DNA of 64,000 bases from JAAYDS01 sp012729155 (GCA_036774405.1 DAIPBO010000002.1:1-64000); one strand, 5' to 3'. Positions 17,617 to 26,733 are shown, counted from the stretch's first letter. Translations and numbers: made by a program. Notes: generated by a model not told the origin, from the letters alone.

Positions 17617-19071
17617 CTATACCTGAGGCCGGAGCATGTGCCAGTCTGTGGCCTGCTCATAGGCGTAGGCAACGCGCAGGATGGTGGCCTCGTCAAAGGC
17701 GCGGCCCTGCACCTGGAGCCCTACGGGCATGCCCTCGCTCAGGCCACAGGGGATCGAGATGCCGCAAACGCCAGCCAGGTTCAGCGCGAGGGTGAAAATG
17801 TCCTCGAGGTACATCTGCAGCGGATCGTCGATCAGCTCGCCGATTCTGAAGGCGATGTTGGGTGTGGTGGGCGCTATCAGCGCATCACACTGTTGTAGCG
17901 CCTCGTCATAGTCGCGCTTGATCAGGGTACGCACTTTTTGCGCCTTGAGGTAGTAAGCGTCATAGTAGCCTGCCGACAACGCATACGTGCCCAGCATGAT
18001 GCGTCGTTTGACCTCATCGCCAAAGCCCACGGCGCGGGTACGACGAAAGGCATCCCAGATGTCGTCGGTGTCGGGATGCGAGTAGCCATAGCGAACGCCG
18101 TCGAATCGCGCCAGGTTGGCCGAGGCCTCGGCCGGCGCAATCAGATAGTAGGCTGGCAGGGCATACTCGGCGTGGGGCATAGAAACCTGCACAATGTCGG
18201 CGCCCAACTCGCGCCACACATCGAGTGCCGCCTCAACCGCCTGGCGCACCCCCGCTGCCATACCATCGACCATGTACTCGCGCGGTACACCCAAGCGCAT
18301 TCCTGCTACACCCTGGCCGAGCGCTGCCGCATAGTTGGGTGCAGGCATCTCAACAGAGGTGGCATCCTGCGGATCATGCCCGACAATGGCCTGCAACAGC
18401 AGAGCAGCATCGGTCACATCTTTGACGATGGGGCCGATCTGGTCGAGCGACGAGGCAAAGGCAATCAGACCATAGCGCGATACACGGCCGTAGGTGGGCT
18501 TGAGGCCAACTACGCCGCAGTATGCTGCCGGTTGGCGAATGCTCCCCCCTGTATCCGATCCGAGCGCACCCAGGCACATGCTCGCAGCAACAGCCGCGGC
18601 ACTGCCACCGCTCGATCCGCCAGGCACGCGGTCGCGGTCCCACGGGTTGCGGGTGGTATCGTAGCCCGAGTTCTCGGTCGAGGAGCCCATGGCGAACTCG
18701 TCGGTGTTGGTCTTTCCAAGGATGATGGCTCCAGCCTCTCGGAGCTTGGCGATCACCGTGGCATCATAGACTGGTCTAAACCCCGCCAGGATGCGCGAGC
18801 CCGCCGTCGTCTCGAGGCCGCGGGTGCAAATGACGTCTTTGATCGCCAGGGGGATGCCCAGCAGCGCCCCGCAGGCGCCGCGAGCGCGACGCTCGTCGGC
18901 CTCTTGCGCCTGAGCGAGGGCCTGCTCAGATGCGACGTGGAGATAGGCATGAAGATCCGTGTCCACCGCGGCGATGCGCGCCAGCAGCGCCTCGGTGAGG
19001 GACACTGACGTGACAGCGTCGCTTGCCAGCAGCTCTTGGGCCTGGTGGATGGTCAGGTCATGTAGGTTCAA
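17617..19071 (-). CDS. gatA: Asp-tRNA(Asn)/Glu-tRNA(Gln) amidotransferase subunit A
   Basis: The 484-residue amidase-signature enzyme has the catalytic Lys in PLAIKDVIC, the Gly/Ser-rich GGSSGGSAAAVAA and the catalytic Ser region GSDTGGSIRQPAA. It hydrolyses glutamine and channels ammonia to GatB for transamidation of mischarged tRNAs. The start is a TTG with GGAGG nine bases upstream; ATG in the leader is out of frame. It follows gatC by 30 bases. gatB is not in the window. Confidence 0.95.
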   Translation of the reverse strand: MNLHDLTIHQAQELLASDAVTSVSLTEALLARIAAVDTDLHAYLHVASEQALAQAQEADERRARGACGALLGIPLAIKDVICTRGLETTAGSRILAGFRPVYDATVIAKLREAGAIILGKTNTDEFAMGSSTENSGYDTTRNPWDRDRVPGGSSGGSAAAVAASMCLGALGSDTGGSIRQPAAYCGVVGLKPTYGRVSRYGLIAFASSLDQIGPIVKDVTDAALLLQAIVGHDPQDATSVEMPAPNYAAALGQGVAGMRLGVPREYMVDGMAAGVRQAVEAALDVWRELGADIVQVSMPHAEYALPAYYLIAPAEASANLARFDGVRYGYSHPDTDDIWDAFRRTRAVGFGDEVKRRIMLGTYALSAGYYDAYYLKAQKVRTLIKRDYDEALQQCDALIAPTTPNIAFRIGELIDDPLQMYLEDIFTLALNLAGVCGISIPCGLSEGMPVGLQVQGRAFDEATILRVAYAYEQATDWHMLRPQV

Positions 19072-19101
19072 GCGGCATTTCCTCCGCCAGGGTCTGCGAA
19101 G

Positions 19102-19386
19102 CTAATCGAGAATCTGGTGAACGCGAAAGAGGTCATCCTGGCGCTGCGGTGCATTCGCCAGGGCCTCATCGGGGGACAGAGAGGGTCTAGGCTCGTCTGG
19201 CCGCATCACATTGCGTCGGTAGATGGCCTGTGCCGTCGGTGCGATGTGATCGGTGTCGAGAGCGTTCAGACGTTCGGCATAGGCGAGGATCTCGGATAGT
19301 TGTTCGGCATACAATGACGTCTCGTGCTCGGCGAGCTCCAACTTGGCAAGCTCGGCAATGTGCAGCACCGTTTCACGTGTAAGCAT
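19102..19386 (-). CDS. gatC: Asp-tRNA(Asn)/Glu-tRNA(Gln) amidotransferase subunit C
   Basis: The 94-residue protein matches GatC: ETVLHIAELAKLELAEHE at the N-terminus and a C-terminal PRPSLSPDEALANAPQ segment followed by FRVHQIL. It stabilises the GatAB complex. The ATG at 19386 is preceded by AAGGGGG; the upstream in-frame extension is promoter DNA. Confidence 0.94.
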   Translation of the reverse strand: MLTRETVLHIAELAKLELAEHETSLYAEQLSEILAYAERLNALDTDHIAPTAQAIYRRNVMRPDEPRPSLSPDEALANAPQRQDDLFRVHQILD

Positions 19387-19410
19387 ATGCGCCCCCTTGC
19401 TCAGAGTCGG

Positions 19411-19438
19411 ATTATAGCATCGGCTGTGGGCCACGCAA
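19411..19438 (-). promoter_or_regulatory. Promoter of gatCA
   Basis: On the minus strand TTGCGT (19438-19433) and TATAAT (19416-19411) are spaced by 16 bases, about 25 bases before the gatC ATG. This separates gatCA from the preceding seven-gene operon. Confidence 0.65.
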
Positions 19439-19460
19439 ACGGGGCGCTCGATGGCCCGGC

Positions 19461-20471
19461 TCAGGGTAGTACCTCCAAATTCTCCCACGGGGCGAATAGC
19501 CGCTGCCCGCTGGGCAGCGCAATCTGCGCCCCCTCGGTCAGACCGCCCAGCGCTGTGCGCTGCAGCCCTTCTGGGAGAGCGCTGATCCGTCCCTCGTACC
19601 CCAGATAGGGGCCGCGAGTGAGCCGAACCCCTGCGCCCACCTCGAGAGCGCTGTTCTCTGCCCCCTGGCTGACGGCATGGCTAATACTCGCCATGGGCCC
19701 ACCCTCGGCGCAGCCGCCCTGCAGCTGCACCACGCACCCAGCGCGTTGTTGGAGAGCCCGGTAAAACGTCGGGGCCATATGGGGCACGCCCACCCCCTCG
19801 GTGGCCACGATAGGCAGCCCCCAGCCCGTATGGCGTGCCAACGGCGCGGCGATGCCCCCCACCAGCAGGCCTGCGATGCCAAACTGGCGGGCACGCAAAA
19901 TGGCGCGCTCTTCGCCCAACCAGCCGCCAACCAGCACACAGCCGGTGAGGTGCCGACTCACCTTTTGCCAGGTGAGCTCGCCATCGGCACCCTCAGTGGT
20001 CAGTGCGAGCGGACCGCGGCCCGTTCCGCCATCGCCCCAAGCACCGTGGATACGCGTGCCGTTGCACTTTACCTTGACCTGGCCCTCTGCCGTCACGTCA
20101 GATACCGTCCCCGCCACTCCTGCCAGAATCTGGGTCTCAACGTCCGGCAGTCGAAGCAAGAGGTACCCGCCCACTATGCCTTGCACTAGCCCTGCGTCTG
20201 GCGCGCGCACGGAGCGGCGCCTGTATCGTCGCCTGAGCGACGCCAGCGTTTGATCGCGATGGACAGCGTCCCCGACGCTTACGGCAAGAGCCCGCCTCAC
20301 ATCGTCAGGCGCGAGCCCCAGAGGCGTGGCGACATCGATAAGTATCAGTGGGCCTCGAGCGATGCTGATGCCCACACACCTATCAGCAGACACAACCTCG
20401 CCCGGCGATACCAGCGATCGACTGCAGCTTTGCGTATGTGTCCATTCGCCGATCCAGAGCGATCGGCTCAT
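19461..20471 (-). CDS. Protein of unknown function with KOW-like C-terminus, GlmL-operon member
   Basis: I do not recognise the family. The 336-residue protein begins at ATG 20471, overlapping the stop of the GlmL-like gene (ATGA). The middle has a short beta-rich segment (GVAGTVSDVTAEGQVKVKCNG) and a Gly-rich core (GIAGLLVGGIA) with no clear catalytic motif. The C-terminal 55 residues (GAGVRLTRGPYLGYEGRI...) look like a KOW/SH3-like fold as in NusG or ribosomal proteins. No signal peptide or transmembrane helix is evident. It is the last gene of a coupled operon, and its job is unknown. Confidence 0.7.
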   Translation of the reverse strand: MSRSLWIGEWTHTQSCSRSLVSPGEVVSADRCVGISIARGPLILIDVATPLGLAPDDVRRALAVSVGDAVHRDQTLASLRRRYRRRSVRAPDAGLVQGIVGGYLLLRLPDVETQILAGVAGTVSDVTAEGQVKVKCNGTRIHGAWGDGGTGRGPLALTTEGADGELTWQKVSRHLTGCVLVGGWLGEERAILRARQFGIAGLLVGGIAAPLARHTGWGLPIVATEGVGVPHMAPTFYRALQQRAGCVVQLQGGCAEGGPMASISHAVSQGAENSALEVGAGVRLTRGPYLGYEGRISALPEGLQRTALGGLTEGAQIALPSGQRLFAPWENLEVLP

Positions 20472-22195
20472 CGTCTGCCCAGCCCATTGTTCCAGCGACG
20501 CTGCGCAGCAGCGCGCTCCTGCGGATCGGCTGAAACCTGTAACGGGCGGCCGCGGGCGTCGATGATCAGGCCCAGAGCGCCCCCCTGAACCTGCGCCTGC
20601 GCCGGAGCGCCTGGCCCAAGCCCCACGTCGAGCCGCGGATGTGGCCATAGTTTGACACTGGCCTCTGCATCACTCGGCAGCGGCACGCAACGTACCTCGC
20701 CGGCCGCTACCTCATAGGTGTGATCGGGACCACCGGGTGTTTCGAGCCGCAACCGTAACGCGCGCTCGCCGGTGCGCACAGAGCCGCTCAGGCACAAGGC
20801 GGTGCCCAGGTGCGCCAGGCCATCGCGATTGAGCACCTGGCTGGCGGCCAGAGGCGCCACGGCGGCCACGGCTCCGAGCTGTGGCCAGACACTGTCACGA
20901 TCATAGACGAGTTGCGCCAGGCCCACCGGTTGGAGCCCATCGAGCAGCATCAGCGCCACGAGGCCAGGGTGGGGGCAGCCCGATAACACGCCTCCTCGCC
21001 CAGCGATCAGGTCTAGCCTGAGCGGCTCTGCCAGAGACGCTGCCTGCCACTCGGCAAAGGTCTGTCGCAAGGCCTCGCGCGCAGCTGCCTGTAATGCCAG
21101 CAGGTCATCCAGCGTCTGCGGCAGCGTAAAAGGCCACAGGCGCGCATTCTCGAGATATGCCGTCAGAGTATCCAGAGACACATCCAGCGGCAGCCAGCGC
21201 CGCAGATCGTCCAGGCTGGCAGAGGCCAGCACACCGTCAAGGCCGGCAGCCGTGCCGAGGCCGCCCCGCAGGGTGAGGTTCACCCCCCTCTTGCCGACAC
21301 CGATCACTGCGGTGTGGTTGCCGCCTACATCCACGCCCAACAGGCTTGTCGAGGGGTCATGGCGTTTCGCCAGATACTGCAGCGCCAGCGCAAGAGCATC
21401 GGGCGAGCTCTGCACGGGCACGCTACACCAGCGCTGCAAGGCCGCCATGCCGGGAACCAATTGTAGCCGCTCGCCGTAGAGCCGCAGCAACTCTCGCTGC
21501 AGCTCTCGGGGGCTCTCGATCCCCTCGCTGGGGCGCACATTGTCGACGACGGCCAGCGTCAGATCATCTCCCAACGCCCGAGCCACGGGCCGGCGCGCCT
21601 CTTGGTTGCCGGCGTAGATGATGACTGGGCGCTCGTGCGCTGGAAGGTCGGCCAGCACGGCAGCCAGTAACTCGGCGCCGGCTGTTAGTGGCGCTATAGG
21701 GCCGTTGTCAAAGCCGCCAGACAGAATGATGGCCTCTGGCGGTGAATCAGCTAGGCCGAGCAATGGCGCCAATTCTGCGGCCCGTCGCAGAGCGCCCAGG
21801 GCCAGCGTCGTGGTGGCCTGCGCCAGCGCTCCGGTGCACGCGCGGACGGCGCCTTGCAGGCTCAGGTCAGCGGTTAGCCCGATCACGGCGCAACGCAGTG
21901 GCTTGGCGGCGCTGCTGCAGGCCACCATAGCGTCGACGCCTGTGCCATCATCGCGTTCGGGGCTTATCATCTCGCCGGCGTCGTCCAGCAGGGTGCGGTG
22001 CGCGATCTCCTCAAGGCGCCTCACCGCGCCCACAACCGCCTGCTTGGCGTCGATGCCATCCTCGCCCCGGGTGGGATGTTGGCTACGCGCCACCAGGCGG
22101 TAGATGCCCTCAACACGATCGATGAGGCACACCCGCGTTAGGGTGCTGCCGATATCGGCCGCCAGAAACGACTCGGGCTGCTGTGGCTGGCTCAT
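20468..22195 (-). CDS. GlmL/MutL-family ASKHA ATPase
   Basis: The 575-residue product has the N-terminal phosphate-1 loop AADIGSTLTRVCLID, a second nucleotide segment LLGVDVGGNHTAVIGV and IILSGGFDNG, typical of the actin/Hsp70/sugar-kinase fold and of the MutL/GlmL family, named for its place beside glutamate mutase genes. No B12-dependent mutase lies nearby, so a mutase-chaperone role is not supported here. Adjacent genes encode membrane proteins, which suggests an ATP-driven role in building or regulating a membrane complex; this is inference. The start at 22195 overlaps the preceding stop (ATGA). Confidence 0.8.
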   Translation of the reverse strand: MSQPQQPESFLAADIGSTLTRVCLIDRVEGIYRLVARSQHPTRGEDGIDAKQAVVGAVRRLEEIAHRTLLDDAGEMISPERDDGTGVDAMVACSSAAKPLRCAVIGLTADLSLQGAVRACTGALAQATTTLALGALRRAAELAPLLGLADSPPEAIILSGGFDNGPIAPLTAGAELLAAVLADLPAHERPVIIYAGNQEARRPVARALGDDLTLAVVDNVRPSEGIESPRELQRELLRLYGERLQLVPGMAALQRWCSVPVQSSPDALALALQYLAKRHDPSTSLLGVDVGGNHTAVIGVGKRGVNLTLRGGLGTAAGLDGVLASASLDDLRRWLPLDVSLDTLTAYLENARLWPFTLPQTLDDLLALQAAAREALRQTFAEWQAASLAEPLRLDLIAGRGGVLSGCPHPGLVALMLLDGLQPVGLAQLVYDRDSVWPQLGAVAAVAPLAASQVLNRDGLAHLGTALCLSGSVRTGERALRLRLETPGGPDHTYEVAAGEVRCVPLPSDAEASVKLWPHPRLDVGLGPGAPAQAQVQGGALGLIIDARGRPLQVSADPQERAAAQRRWNNGLGRR

Positions 22196-22908
22196 GGGGT
22201 CTGGCTCCACAGGGCCACGATCTCAGAAATGAACCGCTGTACCAGGGCCACCCGACCCTGCAACGCCGCAAAGAAGGTCACCCATGCGCCGGCAAGCACA
22301 GCGCCAAGGGCCACAATCACCAGACGGCGCCCCACGGCGCCCAGGGCCTGGAGCACACGGTCGATGGCGCCCGGCAGTCCACGCTCGCGCCGCTGATGGT
22401 GAAAGGCTGCCAGAGCGGCAACGGTGACCAGGGTCAGAATGATCGGGCTCGCAATGCCAATCCAGCGAGGGCTATTCGTTGGCGTCGTAGCGCCCCACAT
22501 CGCCACCAGAACCTGTGGCACGAGCGTGCCGCGTACAGCGCCTACCAGGGCCAACCCCACACCCACGCCGAGCAGAATGCTCACCGGTGCATCGCCCAGC
22601 GTTGAGGCCGGCCGAAAGCCTCGGGCGAGCAGCAGCAGGCCGAGGGCCATAGCGAGCGTCAGTGGCCATTGGCCGAGGGGGTCGGCCATCACGATGACGA
22701 GTCGGGGCCAGAGGATGTGCCACCAGGCCAGGCCCACGGCGTAACCCGCCGCAACGCCCACAAACAGAAGCTGGGCCAGCCGTGAAAACAGGTTCTCTCG
22801 CAACAGGCGGCTCATTGTGGCCAGCGTCAGCAGCACCGCCAACAGGCTGGTGGCCAGACCTGAGATCTGCTCCAGCGAAAGACCGAAAGAGTCAAAAAGG
22901 GCGTTCAT
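22192..22908 (-). CDS. Multispanning membrane protein, GlmL-operon member
   Basis: The 238-residue protein has about six hydrophobic segments, from GLATSLLAVLLTLA near residue 17 to LVIVALGAVLAGAWVTFFAA near 200. A basic stretch (HHQRRERGLPG) separates the last two. No known family motif is seen. Its ATG overlaps the stop of the zinc-ribbon gene, and its own stop overlaps the GlmL-like start, so translation is coupled on both sides. Confidence 0.75.
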   Translation of the reverse strand: MNALFDSFGLSLEQISGLATSLLAVLLTLATMSRLLRENLFSRLAQLLFVGVAAGYAVGLAWWHILWPRLVIVMADPLGQWPLTLAMALGLLLLARGFRPASTLGDAPVSILLGVGVGLALVGAVRGTLVPQVLVAMWGATTPTNSPRWIGIASPIILTLVTVAALAAFHHQRRERGLPGAIDRVLQALGAVGRRLVIVALGAVLAGAWVTFFAALQGRVALVQRFISEIVALWSQTP

Positions 22909-24134
22909 CGGTGGCTCTCCGGAGCATCCTGGCGGCCCGGCCCCACCAGCATGGCTGCCGCGGTCATGGTCACGATCACCATAGACAGCGCGGCCAGCCC
23001 TGTGGCCCGTGAGACGCCTTCGCCTGGCAAGCTGGCTGCCACCTCATACTCTGACGCAGCCCATCCAGCGCCCAACACGGCCCCCAACTGGCCGCTCTGT
23101 CGGTAGGGCTGCAGCGACGCTTCACTGCGAGCAGGCACGATGGTCATTGGTGCCACGCCACTGGCCGCCCCTGCCTGCTCGACCCATCCGCGCACGGAGT
23201 TTGCATCATTAGCCAGCAGCACCACCAAGGCATAGTGCGATAGCGCCTCGAAAGGCCGGTCGGCCTGGGCGCCCAGCAGCGACCTCTGGCCGTCCTCGGC
23301 CAGCAAGCGCCAGCCTGCCGCACCCGTGGGCAGATAGCCCAACAGGGCAACGTCTGCGGCGGTCTCTGCCGCGACGAGGCGCGCCTGGCCCAGACAGGCG
23401 GGCGACATGGCGACGACGTCGACCTGGGCAGCACGGCCGCCAAGATCTTGCAGCAGGGCCCCCGCCAGGGGATCGATCTCGCCGCCATAGCTGGCATCGT
23501 AGGCCCATACCAGCAACACCGGCGCACCAGCCGAGAGATCGGCCACAGTGGTGGTCAGCCGCAACACCTCGTCGCGTGGGGTGATCCACTCATTGCTGAA
23601 GGGTACGAGCAGTGGTGCAAGGGCTGCGAACAGCACCAGCACGTAGAGCACTGCCCGCCACGAGCGGGGTAGCCCCGCTCGCAGGGGCTGCCTCAGTTGA
23701 CGGGCGCCCTCGTTCAGCGACGCAGGCTCGCTGACAAGATGCGCCAGGAGCTCGGCGTCATAATGCTCGGCCTCATCTGGCTCGTGTGGTCTGGGCAAAG
23801 TGGCGCGCCCGCGAACGGCCATGCCTGCAGACAGGCCTAGTGGCGCCGCGACCTCTGCCAGCGGATCGGCGGGCAGATCGGGCAGTTGCGCCACGGCAGG
23901 CTCTAGGCGAGAGGGCTTGTCTGAGGTTGATGTGGGTTCTGGTGGCGCCGTGATGGCGCTCTCTTTAAGCGGCGATCCGCAGTGGCGGCATCGTCGGTTG
24001 CTGCCCGCGTTGAGGGTTTTGCAGGTGGGGCAGATCAGTAGACGTGAGGCTCCGAGATCATGCCCGCAGTTTGAGCAGGTGACAGCCGAGGCCGGATGTT
24101 CACTGCGGCACACGGGGCAGGCGAACCTCATCAT
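22905..24134 (-). CDS. Zinc-ribbon membrane protein with large extracytoplasmic domain
   Basis: The 409-residue protein opens with two zinc ribbons (CPVCRSEHPASAVTCSNC and CPTCKTLNAGSNRRCRHC), a Pro/Ser-rich linker, a transmembrane helix near 160-180 (VLYVLVLFAALAPLLVPF), an extracytoplasmic region of about 200 residues with substrate-binding-like features (PVLLVWAYDASYGGEIDPLAGALL), and a final helix near residue 390. The layout suggests cytosolic ribbons and an outer sensor or scaffold domain. It sits one base after the preceding gene. Function unknown. Confidence 0.75.
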   Translation of the reverse strand: MMRFACPVCRSEHPASAVTCSNCGHDLGASRLLICPTCKTLNAGSNRRCRHCGSPLKESAITAPPEPTSTSDKPSRLEPAVAQLPDLPADPLAEVAAPLGLSAGMAVRGRATLPRPHEPDEAEHYDAELLAHLVSEPASLNEGARQLRQPLRAGLPRSWRAVLYVLVLFAALAPLLVPFSNEWITPRDEVLRLTTTVADLSAGAPVLLVWAYDASYGGEIDPLAGALLQDLGGRAAQVDVVAMSPACLGQARLVAAETAADVALLGYLPTGAAGWRLLAEDGQRSLLGAQADRPFEALSHYALVVLLANDANSVRGWVEQAGAASGVAPMTIVPARSEASLQPYRQSGQLGAVLGAGWAASEYEVAASLPGEGVSRATGLAALSMVIVTMTAAAMLVGPGRQDAPESHR

Positions 24135-24135
24135 C

Positions 24136-24744
24136 TCACTCGCTCAACTGGGGTCGGTCGCGCCCCAGCAATACGCGCAGAGAGACTGTGATGGCGCCCA
24201 GCGCGGCTCCGATAAGCACGCCGCGCATGATGCCTGCGACGGGCACATGGAACAACCACTTTCGCAGATCGGCGAGCACGGGTGAAACCGCGGCAGCGAA
24301 GGGAAGCTGTAACAGCAACAGTAGCACGGCGCTCACCATAAGTAGGACCGCATCGGGCGTGCGCAACGCAAGAGTGCGATAGGCCGCTGAGACAGCATAG
24401 AACGCCAATAGCGCCATGAGGCTGGCTTGCACCGGCACGTATATATGAGCATAGGTCCAGTCAGCTGCCAGACCGTTCGGCGACACCAGGATGACGGCTG
24501 CCGTGCCCACCAGCGCTACGATCAGCAAGGCACTCTGAGCGGGGCTATTGCGGATGCGTATCTGCCGCAGGTGCCAGCCAAGCAGGTTGAGCACACCTGC
24601 GATCAAGGCAAAGGCTCCCAGTACAACGGCGCCGTCAACCAGCGCCAGTCTCACAGGCGCCAGGCCCAGCGCCGGCACAAAGCCATCAACAACGACCAGC
24701 AGCCCCGTCAATGCCACCAGGCTCACCGAAATCACGCGGCGCAT
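24136..24744 (-). CDS. Multispanning membrane protein, GlmL-operon member
   Basis: The 202-residue protein has about five or six transmembrane helices with few polar residues between them, ending in a short tail. The ATG at 24744 shares its A with the stop of the upstream gene (TGATG), which is why I prefer it to an ATG 12 bases earlier. No recognised family. Confidence 0.72.
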   Translation of the reverse strand: MRRVISVSLVALTGLLVVVDGFVPALGLAPVRLALVDGAVVLGAFALIAGVLNLLGWHLRQIRIRNSPAQSALLIVALVGTAAVILVSPNGLAADWTYAHIYVPVQASLMALLAFYAVSAAYRTLALRTPDAVLLMVSAVLLLLLQLPFAAAVSPVLADLRKWLFHVPVAGIMRGVLIGAALGAITVSLRVLLGRDRPQLSE

Positions 24745-25475
24745 CAGATGCCCCACCAGCCCAGTAGGCGCAGCGCCAGCCCTGCAAGCATTACCAAAAC
24801 GAGCAGCAACCGCACGATGTCTTGTAACGCCAGCCCGCCCGTGTGGCTGGGGTCGCTGGAGTGAGCGCTCGCAGCGTAATAGTCCTCACCCACGGCCCAC
24901 GCTGAGCTGCCCAGCATGAGCACGCCGGCGTCGTCCATACGTGCGGCGCCAGCGAGCCCGTCGGGCGCAGCGTCGATGCGCCCCTCGGCCAAGAGTAGGC
25001 CTTCGGCCCCTGTTGGCCCAGCCAGCATCTGGCCTGCCAAACGCTGCCCTGCTAGCGCTCGCCAGGCCCCGACGGCGTAGCCTGCTTGTTCAACGCCAAG
25101 CATGATCGCATGGGCTGCTGATGTAGGCGCAGCGCCTGCGGCCAGGGCGTACAGCGTCCCATCGCCACACGAGACGAGGTTCGGCGTGGCGTCATGGTCT
25201 CGTTCTTGCAAAGTGGCGTGCACGAGGGCCATAGCCACAGTGGCCTCGTCTGCAGCGTCAGGCAAAGAGCGGCTGCCAAGGGCGAGGTGAATGCTCCGAC
25301 CCGTTTCGATAGCACGATCGATGGCAACGCGCAACTGGGCATAGAGCCTCGGGACGCGCATCGGTGTTTGAGGGCGTCGACGCCATTCCAGCAGCAGTAA
25401 CAGCGACGCCCAGGCTCCGAGCAACAGCAGCAGGCCCACGTCAACGAGTTGATGCGCAAAGCTGGGGCTTGTCAC
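24744..25475 (-). CDS. Membrane protein with central soluble domain (DUF6754-like)
   Basis: The 243-residue protein has an N-terminal helix (VGLLLLLGAWASLLLLLEW) and a C-terminal helix (IVRLLLVLVMLAGLALRLL) around a soluble Ala/Gly-rich domain. GRSIHLALGSRSLPDAADE and the region ending EDYYAASAHSS are like the DUF6754 proteins I associate with Chloroflexota GlmL clusters; this is memory-based and tentative. Translation is coupled to both neighbours (ATGA upstream, TGATG downstream). Confidence 0.68.
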   Translation of the reverse strand: MTSPSFAHQLVDVGLLLLLGAWASLLLLLEWRRRPQTPMRVPRLYAQLRVAIDRAIETGRSIHLALGSRSLPDAADEATVAMALVHATLQERDHDATPNLVSCGDGTLYALAAGAAPTSAAHAIMLGVEQAGYAVGAWRALAGQRLAGQMLAGPTGAEGLLLAEGRIDAAPDGLAGAARMDDAGVLMLGSSAWAVGEDYYAASAHSSDPSHTGGLALQDIVRLLLVLVMLAGLALRLLGWWGI

Positions 25476-25726
25476 GTGCCCTCGCTTTGTGATAGGAGGT
25501 CTGTCAGCGCCTCGAGGGCGCCTGGCTCACCAAGCGCATCCATCCAACGCTCGGCCTGGCCTGCTGCCCAGAGAGGTTGGCTGAGCAGCAGGAGCTGCTG
25601 CCCGATGCCCGCCAATGGCGCAAAGATAGCTAGCAGCGCCAGTGCAGGTGTGCGCAAACCAGCGCCCTCAATGCGCTGTGCTAGATCAACGAGCGTGTGT
25701 GGTCTGCGGGGCTCTGTGGTTACCAT
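25472..25726 (-). CDS. Small membrane protein, first gene of the GlmL operon
   Basis: The 84-residue protein has one clear hydrophobic segment (TPALALLAIFAPLAGIG) flanked by a basic N-terminus and a charged C-terminus. The start at 25726 is chosen because a -10 element ends six bases upstream and no ribosome site is visible; a longer frame would run into the HEAT gene. Its stop overlaps the next start (ATGA). Confidence 0.65.
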   Translation of the reverse strand: MVTTEPRRPHTLVDLAQRIEGAGLRTPALALLAIFAPLAGIGQQLLLLSQPLWAAGQAERWMDALGEPGALEALTDLLSQSEGT

Positions 25727-25732
25727 GCGGGT

Positions 25733-25741
25733 ACTATAGCA
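25733..25741 (-). promoter_or_regulatory. Extended -10 promoter of the GlmL operon, probably leaderless
   Basis: TGCTATAGT on the minus strand ends six bases before the ATG, the same geometry as the xseA promoter. No Shine-Dalgarno sequence and no convincing -35 hexamer are present. Confidence 0.5.
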
Positions 25742-25764
25742 CAATCGGAAGGGCAGAAACAGCG

Positions 25765-26673
25765 CTAGATGCGCCGCCTCAGTGCTCGCCTGAGGCGTTC
25801 GCCCACCCACAGCAGCCCGCTCGAAAGCTGGCTCCAAAGGTTGCCCTCGCGTTCACGGATGTGACGCGCCGCCTGTCGTGCTGCTGTGCCGATGGTGCTA
25901 CCGCAGATGGCTGTCTCGTCGCCGAACAGCTTTTCCAGGTGGGGTAGCGAGCCGATGCGCCCGACACTTGCCAACGAGCGGGCCGATGCCCAGCGTACTT
26001 CGGCGACAGGGTCGTCGAGGGCAGTGTATAGCCAGTCGAGTGTGCGCCTGCCGGGGATGTTGGCAAGGGCCAGCAACGCAGCGCAGCGCACCAGTATGTC
26101 GCCATCGCGATGCAGCGCCTGCAGGATATCGGCTCCCTCCGGCAGGCCGATGGTGCCCGCGGCGACAGCGACGTTGCGCCGCACATGAGCGTCGGCATCG
26201 GTGGCAGCCCGTCGTAAAGGAGCCAGGGCACCAAGGTCGTGGGTGGTGCCAAGGGCCTGTACCGCCGCAGCACGCACCAGAGGCGAGGCGTCGGCGGCCA
26301 ATTCGGTCAGCAGGGGCACTGCACCCTGATGTCGCCACTGACCGAGTGACTCGGCCCAGGCTTCTCGGCAACGCTCGCAACGGCGATCGATCTCGGCAGA
26401 CAGTTCGTCGAGCAAGACTTGAGCCGTTAGAATGCCCGATCGCGGCTGGCCGATATGCATGATGAGCCGGCCACTCTGTCGCAGCGCGCGCCCGATGCCA
26501 GCCAGCTCTCGTGCGGCTTCAGAGCGTACCAGAGGGCTGTGGTGTTCCATCAGCTGGAGCAGTTCGGAGGCAGCCTGGCGCGTGCGCTGTTGACCCAGCT
26601 TTGTTGCTCGCTCCAGTTGCGCAAAGATGTCGTCAGACGGCAACTGCGAGGACAAGGTGGTAGTTTGTGTCAT
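25765..26673 (-). CDS. HEAT-repeat protein
   Basis: The 302-residue protein contains at least five HEAT/PBS-lyase-type helical repeats, for example SPLVRAAAVQALGTTHDLGA, DAHVRRNVAVAAGTIGLPEG, and AEVRWASARSLASVGRIGSL. An Arg-rich C-terminus (WVGERLRRALRRR) may be amphipathic. There is no signal peptide. HEAT proteins are usually scaffolds, so no enzyme activity is claimed. It is divergent from mutS2 and ends 39 bases before the GlmL operon start, so it may be co-transcribed with it. Confidence 0.8.
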   Translation of the reverse strand: MTQTTTLSSQLPSDDIFAQLERATKLGQQRTRQAASELLQLMEHHSPLVRSEAARELAGIGRALRQSGRLIMHIGQPRSGILTAQVLLDELSAEIDRRCERCREAWAESLGQWRHQGAVPLLTELAADASPLVRAAAVQALGTTHDLGALAPLRRAATDADAHVRRNVAVAAGTIGLPEGADILQALHRDGDILVRCAALLALANIPGRRTLDWLYTALDDPVAEVRWASARSLASVGRIGSLPHLEKLFGDETAICGSTIGTAARQAARHIREREGNLWSQLSSGLLWVGERLRRALRRRI

Positions 26674-26683
26674 ATCTAGCCAA

Positions 26684-26712
26684 AGTATACCAGCGTCAAT
26701 AGGGTGTGCCAA
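26684..26712 (-). promoter_or_regulatory. Promoter of the HEAT-repeat gene
   Basis: TTGGCA (26712-26707) and TATACT (26689-26684) are 17 bases apart. The -10 lies 10 bases before the ATG, giving a very short or absent leader. Confidence 0.6.
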
Positions 26713-26713
26713 C

Positions 26714-26733
26714 AACGCCTCGACCAAGGCGTT
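26714..26733. repeat. Inverted repeat in the divergent HEAT/mutS2 region
   Basis: AACGCCT (26714-26720) and AGGCGTT (26727-26733) flank six bases, between the two divergent promoters. It could be a protein-binding site; nothing else supports this. Confidence 0.35.

Noticed and set aside
20468..22195. DNA mismatch repair MutL
   Set aside because: The sequence is of the glutamate-mutase-associated MutL/GlmL ASKHA type and has no GHKL ATPase motifs.
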